Notes under the pieces: model-generated
Database searches by the model: none
Seen by the model: the letters and a program-made list of their open reading frames with translations, nothing else
Told to the model about the DNA's origin: nothing
Assembly (NCBI RefSeq): GCF_023534745.1
Contig: NZ_JAMHJQ010000008.1
Location: 124,406 to 188,405 of the forward strand
Source: Streptomyces sp. 35G-GA-8
Lineage (GTDB): Bacteria > Actinomycetota > Actinomycetes > Streptomycetales > Streptomycetaceae
Direction of reading: 5' to 3'
Length of the DNA stretch: 64,000 nt
Shown here: one piece after another, positions 1 to 11,407 of the stretch
How the letters are laid out: the number at the start of each line of letters is the position of its first letter
How positions within the stretch are numbered: position 1 is the first letter of the stretch
Made by a program: the position numbers and the translations under genes

Positions 1-1
1 A

Positions 2-289
2 CACGAGGCGGAGCTGCTCCAGCATCTGCACTCCGCCCACAGCGCGGAGGTCCAGTCGCTGTGCGGGCTGCTCGGCGAGCGGGCCGGGGGCTCCCCGGCG
101 GCCGGGACCGCCGCCGGAACCACCGCCGGGACCGTCGCCGTACCTGTCGCGCTCGACCGCTTCGGGCTACGAGTGCGCTTCACCGGAGTGCGGTGCTTCG
201 ACGCCCGCTTCGACTTCCCCGACCCGGTGCGGAACGTCAACGAGCTGCGGTACGCGATGCAGACGCTCTTCGAGGCGGCCGCCGGATAG
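2..289 (+). CDS. DUF2470-like protein, C-terminal part
   Basis: Only the last 95 codons lie in the window; the start is off the left edge. The tail reads as a DUF2470-type ending: an aspartate followed by a hydrophobic strand (LDRFGLRVRF), a DFPDPV motif, and a final amphipathic helix (NELRYAMQTLFEAA). This domain is found in haem-handling and pyridoxamine-oxidase-like proteins, and free-standing copies are common in actinobacteria. An Ala/Gly/Thr-rich stretch at fragment residues 28-47 looks like a flexible linker. The gene converges on rarA, with five bases between the stop codons. The family assignment rests on the general pattern only, and the function is unknown. Confidence 0.6.
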   Translation, partial: HEAELLQHLHSAHSAEVQSLCGLLGERAGGSPAAGTAAGTTAGTVAVPVALDRFGLRVRFTGVRCFDARFDFPDPVRNVNELRYAMQTLFEAAAG

Positions 290-294
290 CCGGC

Positions 295-1650
295 TCAGGC
301 GCCGTCCCCGCGCAGCCGCTCGCGCACCCTGTCGACCACATCGGCGTAGCGCGCCTCCGCGCCGTACCGCGTGGGCTCGTAGTAGCGCCTGCCCCGCACC
401 TCGTCCGGGAGATACTGCTGGGCCGCGATCCCGCCCGGCACATCGTGCGGATAGATATAGCCCTGGGCATGGCCCAGCTTGGCCGCGCCCTTGTAGTGGC
501 CGTCGCGCAGATGCGCGGGGACCGGCCCCGCCAGCCCCTTCTTCACATCCTCCAGGGCGGCGGAGATGGCGGTCGTGGCCGCGTTCGACTTGGGGGCCAG
601 CGCGAGCGCGATGGTGGCATGGCTCAGGGTGAGGGCGGCCTCCGGAAAACCGATCATGGCCACGGCCTGGGCGGCGGCGACCGCGATCGGCAGGGCGGTC
701 GGATCGGCCAGACCGATGTCCTCGCTCGCCGAGATCATCAGCCGTCTGGCGATGAACCGGGGGTCCTCCCCCGCCTCGATCATCCGGGCCAGATAGTGCA
801 GCGCCGCGTCCACGTCGGAGCCCCGGATGGACTTGATGAGCGCGCTCGCCACGTCGTAGTGCTGATCGCCCTCACGGTCGTAGGCCACCGCCGCCCGGTC
901 GACGGTCTCTTCCACGGTCCGGAGGCTGATCTCCTTCTCGCTCTTGTCGATCGCGGCGCCGGCCGCCGCCTCCAGCGCCGTCAGCGCGCGCCGGGCGTCG
1001 CCGCCCGCGATCCGCAGCAGATGCGCCTCGGCGTCATCGGGGAGCGTGACCGCGCCGCCGAGGCCGCGCTCTTCCGCGAGCGCCCGCCGCAGCAGTCCGC
1101 GCAGATCGTCGTCGGTGAGCCGCTCCAGCGTGAGCAGCAGGGAGCGGGAGAGGAGCGGGGAGATCACCGAGAAGTACGGATTCTCTGTGGTGGCGGCGAT
1201 GAGCGTGACCCAGCGGTTCTCGACAGCGGGCAGCAGGGAGTCCTGCTGGGCCTTGCTGAAGCGGTGGATCTCGTCGAGGAAGAGGACGGTCTCCTTGCCG
1301 AAGCCACCGGAGGCGCGGCGCGCCCCGTCGATGACGGCCCTGACCTCTTTGACGCCCGCGGTGATCGCGGACAGCTCCACGAAGCGCTTGTTCGTCGCCT
1401 TGGAGACGACATACGCGAGGGTCGTCTTGCCCGTGCCCGGCGGGCCCCAGAGGATCACGGACGAAGGACCGGCGGGGCCGCCGTTGCCCTCCCCCACCAG
1501 TCTGCGCAGCGGGGATCCCGGCTTCAGCAGATGACTCTGGCCGACGACCTCGTCGAGGACGCGCGGGCGCATCCGGACGGCCAGCGGGCTGCTGGACGGG
1601 TCCTTCTCCTGGCGGTCTTCCGCCGCTGCGGTAAAGAGGTCGGGCTCCAC
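295..1650 (-). CDS. rarA: Replication-associated recombination ATPase RarA (MgsA)
   Basis: 451 aa AAA+ ATPase of the RarA/MgsA/WRNIP1 family, which acts at stalled replication forks and resembles clamp-loader subunits. Walker A is GPPGTGKTT at residues 69-77 and Walker B is LFLDEIHRF at 123-131. A sensor-1 region (AATTENPYF) and the C-terminal tetramerisation region with HDVPGG follow. The length is normal for the family. The assigned start is a GTG with no clear ribosome-binding site. The N-terminal MEPDLF motif is consistent with the family's usual beginning, so the start is plausible. The gene stands alone, convergent with the DUF2470 gene and followed upstream by the VKOR gene on the same strand. 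Confidence 0.93.
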   Translation of the reverse strand: MEPDLFTAAAEDRQEKDPSSSPLAVRMRPRVLDEVVGQSHLLKPGSPLRRLVGEGNGGPAGPSSVILWGPPGTGKTTLAYVVSKATNKRFVELSAITAGVKEVRAVIDGARRASGGFGKETVLFLDEIHRFSKAQQDSLLPAVENRWVTLIAATTENPYFSVISPLLSRSLLLTLERLTDDDLRGLLRRALAEERGLGGAVTLPDDAEAHLLRIAGGDARRALTALEAAAGAAIDKSEKEISLRTVEETVDRAAVAYDREGDQHYDVASALIKSIRGSDVDAALHYLARMIEAGEDPRFIARRLMISASEDIGLADPTALPIAVAAAQAVAMIGFPEAALTLSHATIALALAPKSNAATTAISAALEDVKKGLAGPVPAHLRDGHYKGAAKLGHAQGYIYPHDVPGGIAAQQYLPDEVRGRRYYEPTRYGAEARYADVVDRVRERLRGDGA

Positions 1651-1720
1651 GCGTGAAGCCTATGCCAGACCACTGACAGCGCCGCCGCCGTCGGGGATCA
1701 CGGCCCCGGCCATGGCGACC

Positions 1721-2359
1721 TCAGCCGGTCCAGAAGTCCCACCAGCGGGTCAGAATGAGCATCCCGATGATCCCGATGTGCAGCACGGGCAGCACCCAGG
1801 TGAACTCGCTCAGGAAACCGCGCAGCCAGGACGGCGCGGGCAGCACGCCGTGGCGGATGTTGTGGGACGTCACGTACCAGAACATCAGGATCGTGCCGAC
1901 CCAGGCCAGACAGCACCACAGGCAGAGCGAGTTGATGGTGTACAGCGACTGGTACTGGAGCCAGGTGCAGAATCCGACCCCGAAGAGGGTGCCCGCGTTC
2001 AGTCCGAGCCAGAACCAGCGCCGGTAGCGCGCCCCGGCGAGCAGTCCGACCCCGATGGAGATCACCACGGCGTAGGTGACGAGTCCGAGCATCGGGTTCG
2101 GGAAGCCGAAGACCGACGCCTGCTCGCTCTTCATGATGTTGCCGCAGGAGACCACCGGGTTCAGGCTGCATCCGGGGGTGAAGTTCGGGTCTTCCAGCAG
2201 CTTGAACTTGTCGAGAGTGATCACCCAGGCGGCCAGCAGCCCCGCCGCGCCGGTGATGACCAGCAGGAGCGCGAACGCCCGGCTGCCGCCGACCGCGCCC
2301 GTGGCCGTCCCCTCCTCCCGCTCGGAGGAGACGCCGTCCACCACTGCTCTCGTCATCAT
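1721..2359 (-). CDS. Vitamin K epoxide reductase family membrane protein
   Basis: 212 aa membrane protein of the VKOR family, which passes electrons from DsbA-like oxidases to quinone and so drives disulfide formation outside the cell. The active-site CxxC is CLWC at residues 146-149. The loop cysteine pair is C64 and C72. About five hydrophobic helices are visible. The ATG at 2359 has TGGGA upstream at about 7 bases; a second ATG follows directly. A DsbA-like protein that could be its partner is encoded at 37117-37629, but the link is only inferred. Lies downstream of hisS behind a hairpin. Confidence 0.88.
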   Translation of the reverse strand: MMTRAVVDGVSSEREEGTATGAVGGSRAFALLLVITGAAGLLAAWVITLDKFKLLEDPNFTPGCSLNPVVSCGNIMKSEQASVFGFPNPMLGLVTYAVVISIGVGLLAGARYRRWFWLGLNAGTLFGVGFCTWLQYQSLYTINSLCLWCCLAWVGTILMFWYVTSHNIRHGVLPAPSWLRGFLSEFTWVLPVLHIGIIGMLILTRWWDFWTG

Positions 2360-2463
2360 CACCGTTCCCAACACTCGGGGAGTTCCCGCACCCAGGGGCC
2401 CTCGGGGCAGCCTCATTGTGCCGCACGGGCACCGGGGCCCACCGTTCGCCCGGCATAAAGAGA

Positions 2464-2496
2464 GCGGGGCCCGGACGGTCTCCGCCCAGGCCCCGC
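2464..2496 (-). terminator. Hairpin downstream of hisS
   Basis: Eight-base perfect stem (GCGGGGCC at 2464-2471, GGCCCCGC at 2489-2496) with a 17-base loop, just past the hisS stop. There is no T run, which is usual for actinobacterial terminators. Confidence 0.5.
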
Positions 2497-2511
2497 ACCG
2501 CCTCCGGGCGG

Positions 2512-3774
2512 TCAGCCGAGCCGCTGTGTCAGCTCCGTCACCAGGTCGTCGAGAGCCACCGCCGACTGCTCGCCGCTCTCCATGTCCTTGAGCTGCGCGA
2601 CCCCCTCCGCGAGATCGCGCTCGCCCGCGACGATCGTGTAGCGGGCACCGGACCTGTTGGCGTTCTTCATGGCGCCCTTGAGGCCCTTCGCGCCGTACGA
2701 GAAGTCCGCGGGGACCCCGGCCTTGCGCAGTTCGGTGACGACGGCGAACAGCCGCCGCCGCGCCTCCTCGCCGAGCGGTACCGCGAAGACGCTGGTGGCG
2801 TTGGGCAGGTCGAGCTCGATCCCCTCGGCCTCCAGCGCCAGCACCGTACGGTCCACGCCGAGCGCCCAGCCGACCGACGGGAGCGCCGGGCCGCCGATCA
2901 TCTCGGAGAGCCCGTCGTAACGGCCGCCGCCGCCCACCGCGGACTGCGCGCCGAGACCGTCGTGGACGAACTCGAAGGTGGTCCTGGTGTAGTAGTCGAG
3001 GCCGCGTACGAGCTTCTCGTCGTCCTCGTACGCCACCCCGGCGGCCGTCAGCAGCTCGCGCACCTCCTCGTGGTACGCCTTGCACGCGTCGCACAGATAG
3101 TCGCGCAGCATCGGCGCCCCGACGAGCTGCTTCTGTACGTCGGCGCGCTTGTCGTCGAGCACCCGCAGCGGGTTGATCTCGATGCGCCGGCGGGTGTCCT
3201 CGTCCAGGTCGAGCCCGCGCAGGAAGCCCTGGAGCGCTTCGCGGTAGACGGGGCGGCACTCCTTGTCGCCCAGCGAGTTGAGCAGGATGCGGAAGTCGCG
3301 CAGCCCCAGGGAGCGGTACGCCTGATCGGCCAGGATGATCAGTTCGGTGTCGAGCGCGGGGTCCTCCGTGCCGATCGCCTCCGCCCCGACCTGCGAGAAG
3401 TGGCGGTAGCGGCCCTTCTGCGGGCGTTCGTAGCGGTAGTACGAGCCGGAGTACCAGAGCTTGACCGGCAGATTCCCGGCCTTGTGCAGATTGGCCTCCA
3501 GCGCGGCGCGCAGCACGGAAGCGGTGCCTTCGGGGCGCAGCGCCAGCTTGTCGCCGCCCTTGGTCTCGAAGGCGTACATCTCCTTGGAGACGATGTCGGT
3601 GGACTCGCCGACCCCGCGCGCGAACAGCTCGACGTTCTCGAAACCGGGCGTCTCGACATAGCCGTAGCCGGAGTTCCGCAGCGGCGCCGAGATGGCCTCG
3701 CGCACCGCGAGATAGACCGCCGAGGCGGGCGGGATCAGGTCGTAGGTGCCCTTGGGGGCCTGGAAGGTGCTCAT
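2512..3774 (-). CDS. hisS: Histidyl-tRNA synthetase
   Basis: 420 aa class II aminoacyl-tRNA synthetase that charges tRNA-His. Motif 1 starts near the N-terminus (KGTYDLIPP). Motif 2 contains [16 protein letters not shown]. The histidine-specific [12 protein letters not shown] segment and motif 3 (GVDRTVLAL) follow in order, then the anticodon-binding domain. Length and order are standard. The start is an ATG only 13 bases after the stop of the hydrolase gene upstream, so the two are probably one operon. The ribosome-binding site is weak. Confidence 0.97.
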   Translation of the reverse strand: MSTFQAPKGTYDLIPPASAVYLAVREAISAPLRNSGYGYVETPGFENVELFARGVGESTDIVSKEMYAFETKGGDKLALRPEGTASVLRAALEANLHKAGNLPVKLWYSGSYYRYERPQKGRYRHFSQVGAEAIGTEDPALDTELIILADQAYRSLGLRDFRILLNSLGDKECRPVYREALQGFLRGLDLDEDTRRRIEINPLRVLDDKRADVQKQLVGAPMLRDYLCDACKAYHEEVRELLTAAGVAYEDDEKLVRGLDYYTRTTFEFVHDGLGAQSAVGGGGRYDGLSEMIGGPALPSVGWALGVDRTVLALEAEGIELDLPNATSVFAVPLGEEARRRLFAVVTELRKAGVPADFSYGAKGLKGAMKNANRSGARYTIVAGERDLAEGVAQLKDMESGEQSAVALDDLVTELTQRLG

Positions 3775-3787
3775 GGAGATCGGTGCT

Positions 3788-4510
3788 TCACAATCCTCGT
3801 CGCGGTGCGGCGGTGGGGCCGCTTCCGTAGCCGGCGGCCAGCTCCCTGAGGTGGGGGTTGGTGGCGCGCTCGCGGCCGATGGTCGTCTGGGGGCCGTGTC
3901 CGGACAGCACCACGGTCGAATCGTCGAGCGGCAGGCACACCCGTGCCAGCGACTCCTTCATCTCGGCGTGGTCGCCACCGGGCATATCGGTGCGTCCGAT
4001 GGAGCCGGCGAAGAGCAGGTCGCCCGTGAAGAGGACCGGCGGGATATCGGCACCACCGACCGCCTCGGGCGTTCCGTACGCCACCGACCCCTTGGTATGG
4101 CCCGGCGCGTGCGCGACGGTGAACTCCAGGCCCGCCAGCGCCAGTTGAGCGCCGTCGGTCAGCTCCTTGACGTCGTCGGGCTCCCCCACGGTCAGCTCGC
4201 CCATCAGCGGCATCCCGATCGAGCGGCCGATGCCCTTCTCGGGGTCGCTCATCATGTAGCGGTCCGCGGGGTGGATCCATGCCGGTACGTCATGTGCCCC
4301 GCACACGGGGACGACCGAGGCGACATGGTCGATGTGCCCATGGGTCAGGATGACGGCGACGGGCTTGAGCCGGTGCTTGCGCACCGCGTCCTCGACACCC
4401 TGAGCGGCCTGGTGGCCCGGGTCGATGATCACGCACTCCTCACCCGCGGCGGGGGCGACCAGATAGCAGTTGGTCCCCCAGGCCCCGGCGGGGAACCCGG
4501 CAATGAGCAC
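3788..4510 (-). CDS. Metallo-beta-lactamase-fold hydrolase (glyoxalase II-like)
   Basis: 240 aa cytoplasmic hydrolase. The metal-binding signature THGHIDH is at residues 56-62; later ligands are seen in [19 protein letters not shown] and LSGHGPQT. This pattern fits the glyoxalase II-like branch of the superfamily, but the true substrate cannot be read from sequence. The GTG start is preceded by AAGGA at about six bases. It is the first gene of a two-gene unit with hisS and is divergent from the cyclophilin gene; the same pairing is conserved in streptomycetes as I recall it. Confidence 0.88.
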   Translation of the reverse strand: MLIAGFPAGAWGTNCYLVAPAAGEECVIIDPGHQAAQGVEDAVRKHRLKPVAVILTHGHIDHVASVVPVCGAHDVPAWIHPADRYMMSDPEKGIGRSIGMPLMGELTVGEPDDVKELTDGAQLALAGLEFTVAHAPGHTKGSVAYGTPEAVGGADIPPVLFTGDLLFAGSIGRTDMPGGDHAEMKESLARVCLPLDDSTVVLSGHGPQTTIGRERATNPHLRELAAGYGSGPTAAPRRGL

Positions 4511-4580
4511 GATCGTCCTTATATGTCGTCCGTCGGGAGAATGCAGCAGTTCAGAGACTACCGGCGGTCATCGAGCCAGT

Positions 4581-4609
4581 GCGAACCCATATCCACAGCG
4601 AACCCATAT
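4581..4609. repeat. 12 bp direct repeat in a divergent promoter region
   Basis: The 12-mer GCGAACCCATAT occurs at 4581-4592 and again at 4598-4609, 17 bases apart, between the hydrolase and cyclophilin genes. It is AT-richer than its surroundings and may hold promoter or regulator contacts. No known box was recognised. Confidence 0.5.
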
Positions 4610-4688
4610 ACCGTACGGGCTCGGGCCTGTCTGGCAGGCCCGGAATCAGGCCGGACAGGATCACACACAGATACGAGGAGTGGACCCG

Positions 4689-5486
4689 GTGGTCAACAGC
4701 GATCAGCGGCGGCGGCAGCTCGCCCGGGAGAAGTTCGAGCGGCAGCAGCAGCGCCGGACCGAGGCCCGGCAGAAAGCGAAGCGCCGCAACGTCATCATCG
4801 CGTCGGTGCTTGCCGTGGTGGTGCTCGCGGGAGCCGCGGCGTACGCCTCGGTCGGTCTGTCGGACGGCGACAGCAGCGACAAGGCTGCCAGTCCTGAATC
4901 GAGCGCCTCGGCCACCGCCTCGCCCTCGCCGAGCGAGAGCAGCGAGCCCGAGCCGAAGATGACCATCGACAAGAACGCCACGTACACGATGGCGCTCAAG
5001 ACGAGCCAGGGCGATATCTCCATCGAGATGGACGCCAAGAAGACACCGCACACGGTGAACTCGTTCAAGGCGCTCGCGGACAAGAAGTACTTCGACAACA
5101 CGAAGTGTCACCGGCTGACCACCGAGGGGATCTTCGTGCTCCAGTGCGGCGATCCGAAGGGCGACGGCACCGGCGGTCCCGGCTACACGATCGAGGACGA
5201 GAATCTGACGGCGCTGGGCAAGGCGGGCGCCGACGGCTCGGTCACGTACCCGGCGGGGACGGTCGCGATGGCCAATACCGGCCAGCCGCACACCGGCGGC
5301 AGCCAGTTCTTCCTCGTCTACAAGGACACCAAACTCCCGCCCAGCTACACGCCGTTCGGGACCATGGATGACGCCGGCCTGAAGACGGTGGAAGCGGTGG
5401 CGAAGGCCGGAGTGGACGGCGGCACGGGCGACGGCGCGCCCAAGAAGACCGTCACCGTGGAGAAGGGCACGGTCGACAAGGCGTGA
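4689..5486 (+). CDS. Membrane-anchored cyclophilin-type peptidyl-prolyl isomerase
   Basis: 265 aa. A very basic, coiled N-terminus (RRRQLAREKFERQQQRR) precedes one transmembrane segment at about residues 38-56, then a Ser/Glu/Pro-rich linker and a cyclophilin domain facing outside. Cyclophilin landmarks are the early strand pair (GDISIEMDAKKTPHTVNSF), a GTVAMANTG segment and GSQFFLVY. It is expected to isomerise prolyl bonds in exported proteins. The GTG start is chosen because GAGGAG lies eight bases upstream and because in-frame sequence further up has no site. Divergent from the hydrolase-hisS unit. Confidence 0.9.
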   Translation: MVNSDQRRRQLAREKFERQQQRRTEARQKAKRRNVIIASVLAVVVLAGAAAYASVGLSDGDSSDKAASPESSASATASPSPSESSEPEPKMTIDKNATYTMALKTSQGDISIEMDAKKTPHTVNSFKALADKKYFDNTKCHRLTTEGIFVLQCGDPKGDGTGGPGYTIEDENLTALGKAGADGSVTYPAGTVAMANTGQPHTGGSQFFLVYKDTKLPPSYTPFGTMDDAGLKTVEAVAKAGVDGGTGDGAPKKTVTVEKGTVDKA

Positions 5487-5636
5487 CCCTGTGAATTTCG
5501 GCCGTGCTGAGTGCGGACAGCCGGGCGGCCGGTCGCCTAGATTGGCGTTGTGCAGGGCGGGCGCAGCCCGTCCCAGGAAACTGTGGATGATGCCCGGGGG
5601 CCACACCCCTCACGGACATCAGGTGGAGGAGGCGCT

Positions 5637-6866
5637 GTGAGCAGCGACCCGTGGGGCCGTGTCGATGAGACGGGCACCGTGTACGTGCGTACGGCCGAGG
5701 GCGAGCAGGTCGTCGGATCGTGGCAGGCTGGCTCTCCGGAGGAGGCTCTGGCCTATTTCGAGCGCAAGTACGAGGGCCTGGTTGTCGAGATCGGCCTCCT
5801 CGAACGGCGGGTGAAGACCACCGATCTGTCCTCGAAGGATGCGACGACGGCGATCGAGCATCTGCGAGGCCAGGTCGACGAACACCACGCCGTCGGCGAT
5901 CTCGAAGCGCTGCGCAAGCGGCTCGACGCGCTGGTGGCGACGGTCGATTCGCGCCGTGAGGAGCGCAAGGCGCAGCGGGCGAAGCAGACCGACGAGGCGC
6001 GGCACGCCAAGGAGGCGCTGGTCACCGAGGCGGAGGAGCTGGCGCAGAGCGACCAGTGGCGGTCGGCCGGTGAGCGGCTGCGGGCGCTGGTGGACACCTG
6101 GAAGGGCCTGCCGAGGCTGGACCGGAAGTCCGACGACGAGCTGTGGCACCGCTTCTCGCACGCCCGTTCCGCGTTCTCCAAGCGCCGCAAGGCCCACTTC
6201 GCGGCGCTCGACGCGCAGCGCGAGGACGCCCGTAAGGCCAAGGAGAAGCTGGTCGCGGAGGCCGAATCGCTGTCCGGCTCCACCGACTGGGGCGGTACGG
6301 CCGCCCGCTACCGCGAGCTGATGACCGAGTGGAAGGCGGCGGGCCGCGCCCAGCGCGAGGCCGAGGACGATCTGTGGAACCGCTTCCGCGGCGCCCAGGA
6401 CGTCTTCTTCGCCGCGCGCGGGGAGGTCTTCGCCGAGCGGGACGCCGAGCAGACCGAGAACCTCAAGATCAAGGAGGATCTCGCGACCGAGGCGGAGCGG
6501 CTGGTGCCGGTCACCGACCTCAAGGCGGCCAGGGCCGCGTTCCGGGCGCTCAATGAGCGCTGGGAGGCCGTCGGCCATGTACCGCGTGACGCCAGGCCCA
6601 AGGTCGAGGGCCGGATGCACGCGGTGGAGCGGGCGCTTCAGGAGTCCGAGGAGAACGAGTGGCGCCGGACGAACCCGGAGGCGCGGGCACGCGCCGCGGG
6701 TCTGACGGGTCAGCTCCAGGGCGCGGTGGACAAGCTGCGTACGCAGATCGACGCGGCGCGCGCGGCGGGCAACAACGCCAAGGCGGACAAGCTCGTCAAG
6801 GAGCTGGAGGGCCGGCAGGCCCTGCTGGACCAGGCCCTGAAGGGTCTCCAGGAGTTCGGCGGCTGA
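5637..6866 (+). CDS. DUF349 repeat protein
   Basis: 409 aa, almost all helical and strongly charged, built from three or four DUF349 units, each with a W-x3-G/A pattern (for example WRSAGERLRALVDTWKGL, then WGGTAARYRELMTEWKAAG, then FRALNERWEAVGHV). No membrane segment or enzyme motif is present. Proteins of this type are cytoplasmic with no settled function. The GTG start follows GGAGGAGG with a four-base gap, which rules out the longer upstream reading. It ends at a strong hairpin shared with the convergent relA. Confidence 0.85.
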   Translation: MSSDPWGRVDETGTVYVRTAEGEQVVGSWQAGSPEEALAYFERKYEGLVVEIGLLERRVKTTDLSSKDATTAIEHLRGQVDEHHAVGDLEALRKRLDALVATVDSRREERKAQRAKQTDEARHAKEALVTEAEELAQSDQWRSAGERLRALVDTWKGLPRLDRKSDDELWHRFSHARSAFSKRRKAHFAALDAQREDARKAKEKLVAEAESLSGSTDWGGTAARYRELMTEWKAAGRAQREAEDDLWNRFRGAQDVFFAARGEVFAERDAEQTENLKIKEDLATEAERLVPVTDLKAARAAFRALNERWEAVGHVPRDARPKVEGRMHAVERALQESEENEWRRTNPEARARAAGLTGQLQGAVDKLRTQIDAARAAGNNAKADKLVKELEGRQALLDQALKGLQEFGG

Positions 6867-6915
6867 CCGGACCCGCCCGGCGCGTCCGCGTCCGGCAGAC
6901 GCGCGTCCGACAGCC

Positions 6916-6952
6916 GAAGGGGCTCCCCGCATCCGCCGCGGGGAGCCCCTTC
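6916..6952. terminator. Bidirectional terminator between DUF349 gene and relA
   Basis: A perfect 15-base stem (6916-6930 with 6938-6952) around a 7-base loop lies between two convergent genes. It would serve both directions. Confidence 0.85.
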
Positions 6953-7000
6953 GTCCATGGCCCCTCCAGGGGCCTTGCGGGCCTTACGGCCTGGCGGGCC

Positions 7001-9556
<2,556 letters not shown>

Positions 9557-9660
9557 GGGCGCTCCTCGTGCGGATCCAGGTCCCCCGGTCAGGCCCGGAG
9601 GTTCCATCGTATCGACCTCGGGCGTACCTCTCGCCCCAGGATCCTGGAGCCCACAGAACG

Positions 9661-9698
9661 ACGGACGGGCACCCGGTTGTTCCCGGGTGCCCGTCCGT
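9661..9698 (-). terminator. Terminator between apt and relA
   Basis: Perfect 16-base stem (9661-9676 with 9683-9698), 6-base loop, directly after the apt stop and before relA. It suggests that relA has its own promoter. Confidence 0.8.
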
Positions 9699-9715
9699 AC
9701 GGGTCGAAGGGCCGC

Positions 9716-10261
9716 TCAGAGCGTGATCAGAGCCTCCAGCGGGGCCCCGCGCAGGGCGGGCTCCAGCCTGGCCCGGCCGCCCAGGAAACCCAGCTCCATC
9801 AGGACCGCGACGCCCACCACCTCGGCGCCGGCCCGCCGGACCAGCTCCAGCGAGGCCTCGGCCGTACCGCCGGTGGCCAGCACGTCGTCGATGACGAGAA
9901 CCCGGTCGTCCTGGTCCAGGTCCTCCGCGTGGACCTCGATCTCCGCGGAGCCGTACTCCAGCTCGTACGCCTGCGACAGCGTCGCGCCGGGGAGCTTGCC
10001 CGCCTTGCGTACGGGGATGAAGCCGACGCCCGCCCGGACCGCCACAGGGGCCGCCAGGATGAAGCCGCGGGCCTCCAGGCCCACGATCTTCGTCGCGCCA
10101 TGCCGCGCGCACAGCTCCGCGAGCGCGTCGGTCAGCGCCGTGAAGGCCTTCGGGTCGGCCAGCAGCGGAGTGATGTCCTTGAAGACCACGCCCGGCTCGG
10201 GGTAGTCCGCGACATCACGGATGCGGCTGAGAAGCAGCTCCCGCGTACTGGGGTCGGTCAC
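9716..10261 (-). CDS. apt: Adenine phosphoribosyltransferase
   Basis: 181 aa purine-salvage enzyme converting adenine and PRPP to AMP. The PRPP-binding loop VLVIDDVLATGGT is at residues 121-133. The N-terminal PGVVFKDITPLL and the GLEARGF segment are typical of the family. The GTG start overlaps the secF stop by four bases (GTGA), so the two genes are probably translationally coupled. Length is normal. Confidence 0.96.
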   Translation of the reverse strand: MTDPSTRELLLSRIRDVADYPEPGVVFKDITPLLADPKAFTALTDALAELCARHGATKIVGLEARGFILAAPVAVRAGVGFIPVRKAGKLPGATLSQAYELEYGSAEIEVHAEDLDQDDRVLVIDDVLATGGTAEASLELVRRAGAEVVGVAVLMELGFLGGRARLEPALRGAPLEALITL

Positions 10262-11406
10262 CGACGCCTCCCCGAACCCGACGGGCGGCCACGGCCGCCC
10301 CGGCCCCGCTGACCGGCGACAGCGGCAGCAGGTGCCGGTGCTCCCGGAACCACGTCCTCCGGGCCGCCCTCGGCGTCGTCGGCATCGGCAGCGTCAGCCG
10401 CGTCGTCGGAGGGGCCCTCGGCCGACTCACCCTTGGCGGCGGCGGAGGCCCGCTTGGCGAGCACCCGCTTCTTCAGCGCCTTGATCTGCGGGTCGCGTTC
10501 CTTCAGGTCGGCGACGAGCGGCGTGGCGATGAAGATCGAGGAGTACGCACCGGCGGCGAGGCCGACGAAGAGCGAGAGCGAGATGTCGTTCAGCATGCCG
10601 GCGCCGAGGAAACCGCCGCCGATGAAGAGCAGCCCGGCGACCGGCAGCAGCGCGACCACGGTGGTGTTGATGGAACGCACCAGCGTGCTGTTGATCGAGC
10701 GGTTGGCGATCTCGCTGTAGGTCCAGCGGGTCTGCTTGGTGATCCCGTTCGACCCCTCCTTGAGACTGTCGAAGACGACGACGGTGTCGTAGAGGGAGTA
10801 ACCGAGGATGGTGAGCAGACCGATCACCGTACCCGGGGTGACCTCGAAGCCGACCAGTGCGTACACACCGACGGTGATGGTGAGGTCATGGATCAGTGCG
10901 ATCAGTGCCGCGACCGCCATGCGCCATTCGAAGGCGATCGCCAGATAGATCACCACCAGGACCATGAAGATCCCCAGGCCCGTCCAGGCCTTGTTGGCGA
11001 TGGTCGCGCCCCAGCTCGGACCGACGAGGTCGGCGTTGATGTCCGCCTCGTTGACGTTCAGGTCCTTGGCGAGCTGCGTCCGCACGCTGTCGGCCTGCTT
11101 GGTGTCCAGTTCGGTGACCTGGATCCGCATGCTGCCGTTGCCGAGCTTCTGGACGATCGCGTCATGGCCGGAGGCCTCTTGGGCGTCCGTCCTGGCCTGC
11201 GTCACGGAGACGCTCGTGCTCGGGATGGTGAAGACCGCACCCCCCTTGAACTCGATGCCCATGTTGAGGCCGCGCACCATCACGCCCGCGATGGCGGTGA
11301 TGGTGATCAGGATCGAGAGCGCGTACCAGAACTTGCGCTTCCCGATGAAGTCGTAGCCGACTTCGCCGCGGTAGAGCCGGGCGCCGAGTGCGCCGAGTCG
11401 CGACAT
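10258..11406 (-). CDS. secF: Protein translocase subunit SecF
   Basis: 382 aa inner-membrane protein that works with SecD to complete Sec-dependent export using the proton gradient. Six membrane segments are expected, with a large outer loop after the first; GIEFKGGAVF marks its beginning. The conserved GYSLYDTVVVFDSLKE segment is present. A charged, Ala/Gly/Arg-rich tail of about 70 residues (from near residue 315) is longer than in many bacteria. The start at 11406 follows AAGGAGG at a good distance and comes one base after the secD stop. Confidence 0.95.
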   Translation of the reverse strand: MSRLGALGARLYRGEVGYDFIGKRKFWYALSILITITAIAGVMVRGLNMGIEFKGGAVFTIPSTSVSVTQARTDAQEASGHDAIVQKLGNGSMRIQVTELDTKQADSVRTQLAKDLNVNEADINADLVGPSWGATIANKAWTGLGIFMVLVVIYLAIAFEWRMAVAALIALIHDLTITVGVYALVGFEVTPGTVIGLLTILGYSLYDTVVVFDSLKEGSNGITKQTRWTYSEIANRSINSTLVRSINTTVVALLPVAGLLFIGGGFLGAGMLNDISLSLFVGLAAGAYSSIFIATPLVADLKERDPQIKALKKRVLAKRASAAAKGESAEGPSDDAADAADADDAEGGPEDVVPGAPAPAAAVAGQRGRGGRGRPSGSGRRR

Positions 11407-11407
11407 C

